Origin: Heterocephalus glaber
Taxonomy: Eukaryota > Chordata > Mammalia > Rodentia > Bathyergidae
DNA: 64,000 nt
Direction of reading: 5' to 3'
NCBI RefSeq assembly: GCF_000247695.1
Contig: NW_004624781.1
Span: 5,070,252-5,134,251, forward strand
Each line of letters opens with the position of its first letter. The stretch's first letter is position 1. Positions 21,600-31,829 of this stretch are shown here, piece by piece. The translations under genes and the position numbers were made by a program. The notes under the pieces were generated by a model, which saw nothing but the letters and a program-made list of their open reading frames with translations, searched no databases and was not told the origin of the DNA.

Positions 21600-22480
21600 T
21601 CTAACAGGAAGAAGGGGGAGAAAGGCACAAGGGATGTGGATTGTGAGCAACCCACTAGAGCTGGACAGGTAGTTGGGTTCTGGTGAGGCTGGATGGTGAG
21701 GGGTGCAGGAAAGCCAGACCCGCTTCGGAACCTGGTCCTCCTCACCAGAGCTGCAGACACAGGACTGCATCTGGGTAGGACAGGACCCTAGAGAAGAAGG
21801 TGAAGGTGGCTGGGGAGATTTAGAGAGGGCCCTGATTCAGAATCCCCAAGTTCATCTGATACACCAGAGGCCAATTAATTGATTTACAATGAGCAAACAT
21901 TGTCAAGAGAATTAGAATCCTTCATGGGCTAATCAGCACATTCACTGACTGCAAACAAGCTGGACAGAGAGTCAAATGCTAAAGGAAAAGCTATAGGTCC
22001 GAAATCACACCTATGAGAAGTGGATAGTAGTCAAGGCAGGTACCAGGGAACTATGACAGTGTGATGTATCCAGCCCACTTTGGGGGCAGGCTCAAAGGTG
22101 ACTTGGAGCTATCCCACCTTCTTCCAGAACAGTGCTGGGGACGCGTGGCTGAATTCTTGCTCTCTGAGTCCTCTCACCCAAGGTGTCCAGACTCCCACAC
22201 AGAGTTCCTACAACACCACGAATGGGTACAATGCAATTAACTTTCAATCAGCTTCCTTAACTGAAATCACATCCTGGTTCTGCTTCCTGGGACTGACATC
22301 AAGGTCACGGCTGCCAGAGTCCTGGGTGTGCTCAACCCTTTGGGTACGTGTCCAGGGTTGCTTTGGAGTAGCCGATGGTGTCTGTCATGAGTGGATTCTC
22401 TAGTGTGAGTATCAGAGAACACGCTGGCCAGTCACCCTGCTCCCTGGCAGTACACACATTCCCTTCCCAGATCTACTCTC
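21600..22480. other. Single-copy sequence, nothing recognised
   Basis: No supported repeat or exon. Frames up to 107 codons have no recognisable domain. Confidence 0.4.
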
Positions 22481-22484
22481 CGCC

Positions 22485-22965
22485 CTTATTAGCTTTCCTT
22501 CACTATGACAAAACACCTGAGAAAATCAACTTACAAAGGAAATATTTGCCGGGGATTTAGCCCAGTGGTTCCGTCGCCTGCCTTGCAAGCGCAAGAACCC
22601 GAGTTCGATCCCCGGTACCAAAAAACAGAAACAACAACAAAAAGGAAACATATGTTCTGCCTCACATTCTCAGAGGTTTCCATCCATGGTTGATTGGCCC
22701 ATTTACGTCTGGGCCTGTAGTGAACCAGGACATCACAGCATGGAGCATGAGGTGGTACAAGGCTGCTCACTTCATGGCAGCTAGGAGGCAGGGCCAGGGT
22801 TCCCATGTCCCCTTCAAGGGCGTGCACCCCCCCAACCTGCTTTCTTCCACTAGGCCCTGCCTCCTCATGGTTCCACCCCCAGTAGCACCACAGGCTGGGG
22901 ACCAAGTCTTCCACACATGATCCTTTGGGGGATCCAGGTCCAAAGTGTAACAGTCTCTGCCCTGC
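22485..22965 (-). mobile_element. LTR fragment, probably ERVL-MaLR, antisense
   Basis: ttattagctttccttcactatgacaaaacacctgagaaaatcaacttacaaaggaaatat and, after an ID insertion, gttctgcctcacattctcagaggtttcc...ctcatggttcc resemble reverse MaLR LTRs (antisense of the polyadenylation and 3' end region). Non-coding. Confidence 0.6.
22551..22640 (+). repeat. Young ID SINE inside LTR
   Basis: gccggggatttagcccagtggttccgtcgcctgccttgcaagcgcaag...gagttcgatccccggtacc, near consensus with intact CpGs. Flanks aaaggaaatat and aaaggaaacat form the TSD. Confidence 0.93.
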
Positions 22966-23325
22966 TCCATCCCCTGAATGACCCCTTGGCCTCCCTGGCC
23001 AGTTCACTTCCCCTTGGGTTTGGCCAAGGGAGACATCAGCAGGAGACTGGGGATAAGAGGAAAGAAGAGCTCAGTCCTTTCTCTTCCCCAGTATCTTCCC
23101 ATGGGCACGACCCGTCTGGGCTCTGGCTGCCTCTTTTCCTAGCTTTCCTCTTCCTGGGTTCCGGCACCATTGTTTACCCCCTCAGCCCTTCAGAAGCTGG
23201 CTTTCCTGTCTCCCTCGGATACTAGGCTCTAAGTGCCCCAAGACCCCTTGGTTCTGGACACTGCCCAGCTCTAAAAGTGTCTCCTTTCAAGTGACTTCAC
23301 TTGGGCCATCTGGGGTGAATTCTGC
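22966..23325. other. Single-copy or old L2-like sequence
   Basis: The 23,150-23,280 part has an L2-like pyrimidine texture but no diagnostic motif. Confidence 0.35.
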
Positions 23326-23327
23326 TT

Positions 23328-23417
23328 CTTTTTTTTTTCTTTTAGTACTGGGCATCGAACTTGGGACCTTGTGCTTGTGAGGCAGGTGGAAGAATCACTG
23401 AGCTAAATCCCCGCCCT
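23328..23417 (-). repeat. ID SINE, reverse
   Basis: tttagtactgggcatcgaacttgggaccttgtgc...gagctaaatccccgccc. Confidence 0.88.
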
Positions 23418-23479
23418 TTCACATTTCTTTAATGTATAGTATACTTGACTAATTAATGCTGTTGTGTCATAGCATTGCG

Positions 23480-23870
23480 AAGCCCTCTTAGAGACAAGCA
23501 CTTCCTCCTCTTCCCAGGTCTACTTCATGTCCCTAAAGCCACCTCCCGCACCCTGATCACAAAGATCTCATCTTTCTTTTTCTCCTCAGCACGTAGGACC
23601 TCAGCCACAGAAGTATTCATTCTCTAATTGCTTCATGGTGCTGTTTCTTCTTTTCTTCTTTTTTTTACATTTATTTTCCCATGCTGGGAACTGAACCCAG
23701 GGCCTCATGCATGCTAGGCAAGCACTCTACCACCATGACATACCTCCAGCCCTGTCATTTCTTTTCAATGAAATTATAAATTATTCTGGGATAGGCACAC
23801 TGTCATTGCATAGCCTCTGCCACCTAGAACAAGGATATGTTCATAGGTAATATATCTTCAACACATATTG
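23480..23870 (+). repeat. L2/MIR-type fossil with inserted classic ID
   Basis: ttataaattattctgggataggcacactg...acctagaacaaggatatgttcataggtaatatatcttcaacacatatt resembles an L2 3' end. A reverse classic ID (23,670-23,752: ctgggaactgaacccagggcctcatgcatgctaggcaagc) lies within it. Confidence 0.55.
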
Positions 23871-23903
23871 AGTGTGTGTTAGGCATAATATAAAACTCTG
23901 GGT

Positions 23904-23990
23904 TGGGGCCAGGTATTTAGCTCAGTGGTTCTGCTGCCTGCCTCGAAAGTGCAAGGACCCGAGTTTGATCCTTGGTACCAAAAAAACCCA
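23904..23990 (+). repeat. Young ID SINE with TSD
   Basis: gccaggtatttagctcagtggttctgctgcctgcctcgaaagtgcaag...gagtttgatccttggtacc between aaaactctggg copies (23,892 and 24,001). Confidence 0.93.
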
Positions 23991-24009
23991 AAAACAAATC
24001 AAAACTCTG

Positions 24010-24330
24010 GGCATATAAAGATGACTTGGATAAAATCCATCCTTCCAGAACTTGGAAGCTGGAGAGGTCAACAAAATTAACTATAAAACTCGGATGTGCT
24101 GATAAGCATTCACATGAGGTCCTGAGCATGCATGCCTAGGAAGGAGGGATGACTTTTGATCTAGAAGATGCCAAAGACCGAGAAGCCTTTCCAGGAAGGG
24201 CGCTGCCATCAGCAGGGTTCTAGGGGTAAAGGGCCATGTGTCAAGCAGTGGGATGTGTGGGTCTGGAGGCCTGGAGGAGTAGAGGAGGCGCGATGCGTAA
24301 GATGAGGTGCTGCAGAGGCCATTCCTGGGC
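24010..24330 (-). repeat. L2 LINE fragment
   Basis: acttggaagctggagaggtcaac...gagaagcctttccaggaagggcgc...ggagtagaggaggcgcgatg resembles antisense L2 3' sequence. Old. Confidence 0.5.
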
Positions 24331-24344
24331 TCCTAGAGCTGGAG

Positions 24345-24453
24345 TCCTAAAACTTGGGCCTGAATTTTCTTTTCACTTTCTCCTTCTACGCCCTTGGGCA
24401 CATCAACCTCTGTGAGCAACCTTTTCCTCATCTCTATAATGGGGAAAATAATG

Positions 24454-24497
<44 letters not shown>

Positions 24498-24590
24498 TGC
24501 TTGGGATTGAACCCAAGTGCCGTACCACTGAACTACACCCCAGCCCACTAGTACCTATTTCTTATTGGAAGGATTAAACAGGAAACAAAT
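24345..24590 (+). repeat. MIR fragment split by GT repeat and dID
   Basis: cttgggcacatcaacctctgtgagcaaccttttcctcatctctataatggggaaaataatg is MIR. (GT)n (24,455-24,497) plus a reverse dID (24,498-24,546) were inserted, after which the MIR end gtacctatttcttattggaaggattaaa resumes. Confidence 0.75.
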
Positions 24591-24599
24591 GGGAAAACA

Positions 24600-24715
24600 T
24601 CAGATAATGTCCTGCCTTACCGCTTGCTGGCTATGGAATATTAAGCAAGTTACTAAATCCTTCTGAGCCTCAGTTTTCTCATGGAACAACAATAAGGATA
24701 CCTCACCTTTAGGCA
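24600..24715 (+). repeat. MIR SINE fragment
   Basis: cttgctggctatggaatattaagcaagttactaaatccttctgagcctcagttttctcatgg is a good MIR match. Confidence 0.75.
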
Positions 24716-24764
24716 GGGGGGAGAGGGGAGAAGGAGGAGGAGGAGGAGGAGGAGAGAGAAAAAT
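24716..24764 (+). repeat. (GGA)n purine tract
   Basis: gaaggaggaggaggaggaggagg run. Confidence 0.9.
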
Positions 24765-24854
24765 CTGGAGAAATAAAGAGATATTCCCAAGTCAGTATCA
24801 AGGCCCTAAAATTATGGCAGTACTGTGCTAAATACCGTCTAGACCTTCTGTTGT

Positions 24855-24965
24855 TTTTGTGACAGGGTCTTGCTATGTAGTTCAGGCTGGCCTTGAAGTT
24901 GCAATCCTCCTGCTTCATCCTTGAGAGCTGGGATTACAGAAGTGCATTACCACATCCAGATTGGG
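24855..24965 (-). repeat. B1 SINE
   Basis: Reverse B1: gtgacagggtcttgctatgtagttcaggctgg to cattaccacatccag. Confidence 0.88.
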
Positions 24966-25795
24966 CCTTTTTATTTACTGTTGGTTATCATTTATTTTAA
25001 ATATACAAATAATGCATTCTTCTTGAAAAAAATCCAATATTGCTAATGGGGCTGAACTCCTTTGGAGGCGCTGACCTCAGTACCCTTTCCACTTCCTCCA
25101 GGAAAGTATTATTATCAGTTGGGTGTGTAAACTTCTCTGCCATTTCCCCTGCATTTACATATCTATATTCCCATGGGAAATGGAGTCATCTTTATTGTTT
25201 GACAGTTAATCTTCTAGGCCGTGCTGGGGATTGCCCTTTATATTCATGATTACCTTGTGAGACAGGCCACAGTAGGTAAGTGTCTGTAAATGAAATAACT
25301 TATGAGACCTAAGAAGAGGAAGGTATCAAGGGAGAAATATCTTTATGGAAACTCCACAGCCTTCAAGAAGACAGGGAGCACATATTAGCTTTCATATCTC
25401 ACAATGACTTTCTTCTCTTTCATCTAGACTCCAAATACTGGAGGCTTTCATGAACTGCCATGGCAGTTATTCTTTGTGCCAGAAGGGTGGATGAGTAAAA
25501 GGGAAAGATCCTTGGATTGGAGACCACCTCCATTTCCCACTCTACAGAAGAGTACATGGAGGCCAAGGGAGGAGGATGTGAGCTTCTAAAGTCACAGCTG
25601 TGCAGAAACAGCCTTCCTGGTTCCCAGTCCAGTGCTCGCTCCTCGCTCCCAAGTCCACTTCCTGCTTTCTCTTTGGCATTGTGCCTGGAGACTGACCTGC
25701 TTGCAACCACCCAGAGGTGAGACCCAACATTGAGTCCAATCTCCTGTGCACACGGCACATGTTGCAGATGATGTGGGAAAACTGGAACTGAAGAA
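24966..25795. other. Single-copy sequence, nothing recognised
   Basis: No repeat recognised. The 112-codon minus-strand frame (25,420-25,758) shows no known domain. Confidence 0.4.
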
Positions 25796-25799
25796 CACT

Positions 25800-26275
25800 G
25801 TATGGATGTGTTCTACCATTCACTTACCTGGATGTTCACAGACTGTCTTCTCTATCCTGGAAGTGGTGGTCAGGTGACACGGGGATACAGAGGTATGTCA
25901 GATCAAGTCCTGCCCTCTAGGAGCTGGCTGAGGACGCATGACAGGTACAGTAACAACAGCAGTGCCAAGCCAAAAGTGCAGGTACCAGGGAGAACGGGAC
26001 AGCACACATGGAGTTTAGGGAGCTCTGCATGCATGAACAAGGTCTGAGAAGGCTTCTTGGGGAGGTGGCATTTGAGCAGGCCTGGAAGGACTCCGACAGA
26101 TGAGGGGCAGAGACAGGAGGGCATTCCAGGCATGGCAAGGTCTGAGAAAGAAAAGCAAGGTGAGTTTCAGAGAAAAGGTGGGGCTCAGGTTGGCGGGCAA
26201 CTCGATGATGCTTACAAAGGGTGCTGGGCCAGGGCTCGGGGAAAGCAGGAGTCTTGGTGCCTTCGTTAGAGCGCA
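25800..26275 (-). repeat. L2 LINE fragment
   Basis: gaaggcttcttggggaggtggcatttgagcaggcctggaaggactcc...gagggcattccaggcatgg is characteristic antisense L2 3' sequence, about 470 bp. Confidence 0.75.
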
Positions 26276-26904
26276 TGCTCCCTGAAGAAAGACAGTGGAC
26301 TGCACATGCCTGGGAGTCATGCCTGTGTTATGTCACCATGAACCGCTGCATATTACATTAGAATATGAAATCATGCCTTCCGGGCATGCATACATCATGT
26401 GTATGGACCACTGAGTATATCATGGTGCACCATGATATTTACAAGGGAGAAGGGAGTGAGATGGGAGATGGGGGTGTGTGAACCAGCAGGCAAAGAAATT
26501 GCCTCCTCCTCCACCCATTCTTTACCCTTCCCCGGAGAGAATCTTTTCTCATTGGAGGAGTCTAAATAAATTGTCAATTCAATCTTGTGCCATAATGTGG
26601 CTGTGTCACAAGCGATCTGACTGCGTGTTCTAGTATGGTAATCACTACAAATTACTTCTTAGAAGTTAAAAACAGCTTTGCTATTCTCACCCCTGAGAGG
26701 AATGTGTGACTGTCATGAATCCCCTCAGGAACTAGAAACATTCTTACTTTTAGGGAAAAAAACAGTCATCTTCTGCAATGATTAAGGACACGCCAAAACA
26801 ACATAAAATGTAATCCCCCCGTGAATTATTAAGACTTTTAAATGAATAAGAACACAGATGACCATGACTGGGTTATTCCAATTTATGTAAAACAAGTGTA
26901 TTAA
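26276..26904. other. Single-copy AT-rich sequence with a palindrome
   Basis: No repeat or gene recognised. It contains the perfect palindrome at 26,417-26,438 reported among the findings. Confidence 0.5.
26417..26438. repeat. Perfect 22-bp palindrome
   Basis: An 11-bp arm beginning atatcatggtg is followed directly by its exact reverse complement, with no loop. The centre is between 26,427 and 26,428. Confidence 0.95.
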
Positions 26905-26916
26905 AAAGTTAAACTG

Positions 26917-27000
26917 GGGCCGGGGATTTAGCTCAGTGGTTTCACTGCCTGCTGCTCAAGCGCAAGGACCCGAGTTCGATCCCTGGTACCAAAAAAAAAA
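26917..27000 (+). repeat. Young ID SINE with TSD
   Basis: gccggggatttagctcagtggtttcactgcctgctgctcaagcgcaag...gagttcgatccctggtacc with A tail. aagttaaactggg occurs at 26,906-26,918 and 27,002-27,014. Confidence 0.94.
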
Positions 27001-27005
27001 TAAGT

Positions 27006-27200
27006 TAAACTGGGCATGATGACACACATCTATAATCCAAGTACTGTGGGAGGCTGAGGGAGGAAGATGATAAATTCAAGCCCAGCCTGGGCAACTTAGT
27101 GACTTACTGAGACTCTGTTTCAAAAAAACCCAACCCCCCCCCCCCAAAACTGGGGATCTGTGAAGGCCATGGGTTCAATGTCTAGTACCACCAGGAAAAA
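27006..27200 (+). repeat. B1-dID SINE
   Basis: aaactgggcatgatgacacacatctataatcc B1 body, linker with a poly-C run (27,133-27,145), then a short dID (ggggatctgtgaaggccatgggttcaatgtctagtacc). Confidence 0.85.
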
Positions 27201-27204
27201 CAAT

Positions 27205-27440
27205 CTTAAAAAGTTCACATTGCTGGACAGTAATTCCTATTTTTATGGATTTATCCAAAGGAAGAAATAAGAAATTTAGATATAATATTAAATGGATATG
27301 AATGTTCACTTTAGTATATTTATCATAGGGAAATTAGAAATAGTAATGTCAAACTTGAAGGTCATGATTAAGTAATTTACAATGTATTCAGTCAATGACG
27401 TATTATGTGAGCCTTATAATGGATGTTTATGTAAGAGTAT
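27205..27440 (+). mobile_element. Ancient LINE-1 fragment (L1M type)
   Basis: cctatttttatggatttatccaaaggaagaaata and gtattcagtcaatgacgtattatgtgagccttataatggatg follow the late-ORF2/3'-UTR text of old L1M copies. No intact reading frame. Confidence 0.55.
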
Positions 27441-27755
27441 TTTGGTTTTTTGTTTTATTCTGAAACAAGGTCTTGCCATGTAGTCCAAGATGGCCTTGAA
27501 CTCACTATGTATCCAGGCTGGCCTCAGATTCACCCTCTTGCTGCCTAAGTTTCCCAAGTGCTGGGAGTGTACCACCATGTCTAGCAATATAACAATATAA
27601 AAGGTTTTTGTTCTTGCTTTTGAGACAGGGTCCCACCACACAGTCCAGGCTAGCCTCGAACTTTCTGTGTAGCCCAGGCTGGCATGAACCCATGGTCCTT
27701 TTGCCTCAGCCTCCCAAGTGCTGGGATTATAGATGTGCACCATCATACCCAGCTC
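27440..27755 (-). repeat. Two reverse B1 SINEs
   Basis: First copy 27,455-27,588, second 27,612-27,755. Both carry duplicated ggctggcc/ggctagcc modules. A 153-codon minus frame across them is SINE-derived. Confidence 0.9.
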
Positions 27756-27794
27756 AAAGTAAGAGTTTTTAAAGCCATAAATGCACATACTGGG

Positions 27795-27796
<2 letters not shown>

Positions 27797-27824
<28 letters not shown>
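27797..27824 (+). repeat. (GT)n microsatellite
   Basis: About 28 bp of gtgtgt. Confidence 0.95.
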
Positions 27825-27825
<1 letters not shown>

Positions 27826-28107
27826 CAATTTGGTTTGTTTACCCCTAAATACTCGTGTGTTTTTTCTAACAACAAAAACTCTTATATAATAATGAAAATC
27901 AGGAAATTAATGATGATATGGCATCATTATTTAATCTATAAACAAAATCCTTCACCACTGTCCCCAAAATTTCTCTATAGCAGAGGAGAATAATGCATTT
28001 CGATATAATCAAATGTACTTCGTTGCCGTGTATCTTTAGTGTCTTCTAATTTAGGACAGTTTCCCACTCTTTTCTTGTCTTTCATGATTTTAGTACTCTT
28101 AGGGGGA

Positions 28108-28192
28108 GTGGCACTGGGGATGGAACCCAGGCCTTCCTGTATGCCAAGCATACGTGTGTTCTACCACTGAGCTCCACCCCCAGCCCAGTTTT
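28108..28192 (-). repeat. Classic ID SINE, reverse
   Basis: gcactggggatggaacccaggccttcctgtatgccaagcatacg...ccactgagctccaccccc. Confidence 0.85.
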
Positions 28193-28494
28193 GGTACTTT
28201 TGAGCAGTATAGGCCAGTTACTGTGTGTGATGTCCTTCGATCTGGGCTTGCCATTCTAGCTTCCTTATGATCAGACTCTGTTTATAAATTTGTGTCAGAA
28301 GGACTGAAGGGATGCCGTGTCCTTATCAGATGAGGAGGGGCAAGATGTCTGCTTACCACATGACTGATGTTAACTTTGCTTGATTAAGGTGGTGACTGTC
28401 AGGTTTCCCCACTGAAAACTTACATCTTTTCCCCTTATAATTAATAAGCATCTTATAGGAAGATACTTTTCATGTGTGTATATATGTGTGTGTG

Positions 28495-28650
28495 GGTGAT
28501 GCTGGGGATCAAACCCAGGGCCTTGGGCCGGGGATTTAGCTCAGTGGTTCCGGCACCTACCTCGCAAGTGCAAGGTCCCGAGTTCAATCCCCGGTACCGA
28601 AAAAGAAAAAAAACCCAGGGCCTTAGGCTTGCTATACACCTTAGCCCCTT
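28495..28650 (-). repeat. Reverse dID with nested young ID
   Basis: Reverse dID (ctggggatcaaacccagggcc) is interrupted at 28,526 and resumes at 28,612 (aacccagggccttaggcttgc). Confidence 0.88.
28527..28605 (+). repeat. Young ID SINE nested in a dID
   Basis: gccggggatttagctcagtggttccggcacctacctcgcaagtgcaag...gagttcaatccccggtacc. Flanking aacccagggcctt copies are the TSD. It is in opposite orientation to its host. Confidence 0.95.
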
Positions 28651-28879
28651 GGTTAAATTTTTACTGAATATTTTTAGAATCCATTGATGATTTTTTTTTT
28701 TTTGGAAAAATATAATGTCTGTACAGAGCATTACAGACTTTTTCTTGTCATTATTCCCTAATCAACACAGTATAACTATTTACATAGCATATACACTATA
28801 ATAGATAACATTCATTACCTAGAGATGTTTTAATACACAAAAGGGTGTGCACGGATTCTATCCAAATACTGAATTTTTA

Positions 28880-29415
28880 CCTGCTGTTCCTCAGAGAAAG
28901 GTCTACTATCTAGAATCTATGAGGAACTTAAAAAATCAGACCCCCCAAATTTAAAGACCCAATCCAAAAATGGGCATCTGAAATGAACAGACATTTCTCA
29001 GACAAAAAAGTAGAAATACCAAATAAACATATGAAAAAATGTTCAACATCACTGGTCATTCGAGAGATGCAAATGAAAACAATACTGAGATTCCACCTCA
29101 CCCCAGAAAGAATGGCTGCTATCAAGAAATCAACCAATAAGAAATGCTGGTGGGGTTGTGGGGAGAAAGGAACCCTTCTCCATTATAGGTGGGAGTGCAG
29201 ACTGGTGCAACCACTGTGGAAATCAGTATGGAGATACTGCAAAGAACTAGGGTTAGAGGTCCCATTTGACCCAGCTATCCCTTTACTGTGTATCTTCCCC
29301 AAAGAATTAAAAGAATCATACCACAGCGATATATGTGCACCCATGTTCATAGCAGCACAATTTGTAATAGCCAAAACTTGGCAACAGCCCAAATGTCCAT
29401 TGATGATTCTTGTTT
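28880..29415 (+). mobile_element. LINE-1 fragment, C-terminal end of ORF2
   Basis: A frame at 28,983-29,417 translates to the conserved C-terminal region of mammalian L1 ORF2. The landmarks [25 protein letters not shown] and FDPAIPLL are present, followed by MFIAAQFVIAK and QPKCP. The reverse transcriptase and endonuclease domains are absent, so this is a 5'-truncated, dead copy. The frame itself is open across about 145 codons, suggesting only moderate age. It ends abruptly at ccattgatga without a 3'-UTR. Confidence 0.93.
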
Positions 29416-29419
29416 GAAA

Positions 29420-30190
29420 CAATTATTACAATGATGGTTACCAACTGGTGATATTTGAATTTCATCAATTCTTCCTTGGTTATCAGTGCTATCTAAATCT
29501 AAGAAAGAACTTTATCTTCTCCCCAACTGTATTCATGCTGATTTGTCTCTGTTTTATGAGACACCCCCCACTCTCTTCCTTCCTTCCTTCCTTCCTTCCT
29601 TCCTTCCTTCCTTCTTTCCTTCCCTCCTTCCATACTAGGGATTGAACCTAGGTCCTTCACACTGAGCTACATCCCCAGCTCTTTCTATTTTTTTAAAAAA
29701 TTATTTTGAAACAGGGTCCCACAAAGTTGCTAAATTGTCCCAGGCTGGACTCAAATTTGCAATCCATCTGCCTTACCCCCCTAGAGCACTGGGATTACAG
29801 GCACATGCCATCACACCCAGCTACTTATTTGCTTATTTTTTTATGGACTTTATTTTTTTCATTATCTATTTTGATGCTCAAACTATCTCAGATTTGGCCA
29901 GTAGGATCCCCTTCAAACTGGCTCCTGTGTCATTTTATATAACTTTGTTATTTTGAGGAACAGTTTTATACTGTTAGACATAACGAGGTGTGTACCAGGA
30001 TAATCTTATACTGTCTGTGCCTTTTTCCTAAAATCAGTCATTTCTTAAAGGAAGTTTTTGTCACTTTTTAGTGAATAATAGTATTCAGAAACCAAGATCT
30101 GGGCAATAGGTTTCCTCTTTGCTATACAAGTGTCAGGGACTTTAGTATCAGCTAGGAAACACAGAGACATATTTATATCCACAGATCTGA
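29420..30190. mobile_element. Ancient L1M fragment split by SINE
   Basis: gatccccttcaaactggctcctgtgtcattttatataac...atcagtcatttcttaaagg...gtattcagaaaccaagatctgggcaataggt matches widespread old L1M (L1ME-like) text. A CTTC repeat and a reverse B1-dID (29,577-29,822) interrupt it. Orientation not resolved. Confidence 0.6.
29577..29822 (-). repeat. (CTTC)n plus B1-dID SINE
   Basis: CTTC tetranucleotide (29,577-29,628), reverse dID (actagggattgaacctagg...gagctacatccccagc), reverse B1 (gaaacagggtcccacaaagttgc...cacacccagct). Confidence 0.9.
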
Positions 30191-30207
30191 AAGAGAAATA
30201 AAATTCC

Positions 30208-30287
30208 ACAGAGCTGGAGATTGAACCCAGGACCTTTGTGCATTCTAAGCAAGCACTTTACCAATGAGTTACAACCCCAGCCCCAAA
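30208..30287 (-). repeat. Classic ID SINE, reverse
   Basis: gagctggagattgaacccaggacctttgtgcattctaagcaagc...gagttacaaccccagcccc. Confidence 0.85.
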
Positions 30288-30289
30288 CT

Positions 30290-31105
30290 ATGCTTTAATG
30301 CAATACCAAGGGAAAAATACAAAAATTTATGATAGGCAAAGCTCACTCCCAACCTTGGAAAAGACGGAGGACAAGATATACATTCACAAACCAGTAGGGG
30401 ATTTCTCTATGACCCCAGTGTGAGGAATCTTTGTCAGGCTGAAAGCAGACAGGAGTGATTAGAAGGAAACAGCACTGCAGAAGCTGAAGGAAACCACCCA
30501 AAAGGAAGGCAGGAAGCCAAGATGTTCCATTCCATGCCCAAGGAGATGGAGGAGAGACAGAGGCAAAAGAGTGCCAGGGAGAGACTAGTGCAATAATGTA
30601 CTGGGGAACGAGCAGGAGCAGCCTATCCTGCCAACCCTGTGCTTCTCTGAGCACCCTGAATGCAAGAGCTTTGGACTAAGAACTCCGAGTGATGAGAAAA
30701 AGCCATGTACCAAGTGGTTATCAAAATGCGGGAGGAATGAGAAACATCCAGGCCTGAAAGATCAGCTGCCAGGGTTCCCACTCAGCAGCAGGTCCTGCCT
30801 GTCAAAACTGCAGGGGTGAAGCTCAGTAGCTGTGTTGCCTCCCTCTTCACAAGCAGCAATCGGCTCAGCTACAGGCAGCTGTCAGTCCAAGAAGACACAG
30901 CAACTGCAAAATGCTGCCATGGCCCAGCATCGCCAGCAGTGAGACAGTGAAGAACAGACCGTAGGTCCGACAAACCTATAAATGCACAGGAAAGAGGAAA
31001 CCAGGCAACAAGAACTAGACCTCCAAAGAAATACATGTCTACCCAGAGATAAGGAAAAATATTCCATTCATGAAACAGAAATATCTGATTATTAAAAAAG
31101 AAACA
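30290..31105. other. Single-copy sequence, nothing recognised
   Basis: No repeat recognised. Frames of 94-103 codons on the minus strand have no domain. Confidence 0.4.
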
Positions 31106-31109
31106 ATTG

Positions 31110-31247
31110 GAGAGGCTTTTGTTTGTTTTATTTTGTTTGAGACAAAGTCTCACTATGTAGTCCAGGCTGGCCTTGAACTTGCTTTGATCCTCCTGCCTCT
31201 GCCTCCCAAGTGCTGAGATTATAGGAGGGTGCCACCATACCCATTTT
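31110..31247 (-). repeat. B1 SINE
   Basis: Reverse B1: tttgagacaaagtctcactatgtagtccaggctgg to gtgccaccatacccat. Confidence 0.9.
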
Positions 31248-31249
31248 AT

Positions 31250-31490
31250 TAATTTTCTTTATACTTTAATGGGATCCTTTTATCTTCACTTTTCTCTCTT
31301 CCTTCTCATCTCCCTTATCTTTATTTTTCAAATTTACTTCTTTCATTTCTTCTTCTCAACCCCCTCCATTTTATTACTACTATTATTAAGCTTTATTAAT
31401 ATTTTTATTTTTTTATTAATTTTTAGATATTTAGTTCACTATGCTATTATTGTTGAGTTATTTTCTCTCTCTCTCTCTTTTCTTTTATTT
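31250..31490 (+). repeat. T-rich low-complexity region
   Basis: Extended TTTATT/TTATTA texture ending in (CT)n at 31,463-31,480. It generates a long hydrophobic but spurious frame. Confidence 0.75.
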
Positions 31491-31493
31491 TTT

Positions 31494-31568
31494 CTGGTAC
31501 CAGGGATCAAACTCAGGACTTTGTGTTTTCCAGGCAGGTGTGGTGCTACTGAGCTAAATCCCTGGCCC
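31494..31568 (-). repeat. ID SINE, reverse
   Basis: tctggtaccagggatcaaactcaggactttgtg...gagctaaatccctggccc. Confidence 0.9.
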
Positions 31569-31729
31569 AAAAAGGACAATTTTCCAAACGATTGTAACAC
31601 CTGTGACTCTTAACAATGTAGTTTTGAAATGTATAGCAAGATTTTATAGAATTACTAAGAGAATTTTATAAGCATATATATGCACTCTAAGGCATGTATC
31701 TGAGATACTGACAAATCGAGAAGATCAAA

Positions 31730-31795
31730 GTGGTGTCCAAGCACTTGCCTAGCAAGAGAGGCCCTGATTTGATCTCCAGCAAGAGGTGGAAAGAA
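31730..31795 (+). repeat. Degraded ID fragment
   Basis: ccaagcacttgcctagcaagagaggccctgatttgatctccagca keeps the middle and B-box part of a classic ID. Confidence 0.55.
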
Positions 31796-31829
31796 AGGGA
31801 TACAGTGCATCCGAAGACCAGAACTGTAT

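Noticed and set aside
26917..27000. tRNA gene
   Set aside because: A and B boxes are present, but the sequence matches the dispersed ID family, has an A tail and TSD, and lacks a proper cloverleaf and terminator.
27414..27875. 153-codon minus-strand frame
   Set aside because: Translates two B1 SINEs and a GT repeat.
31269..31613. 114-codon frame with apparent transmembrane segments
   Set aside because: Hydrophobicity comes from T-rich low-complexity DNA; the C-terminal part is a reverse ID.
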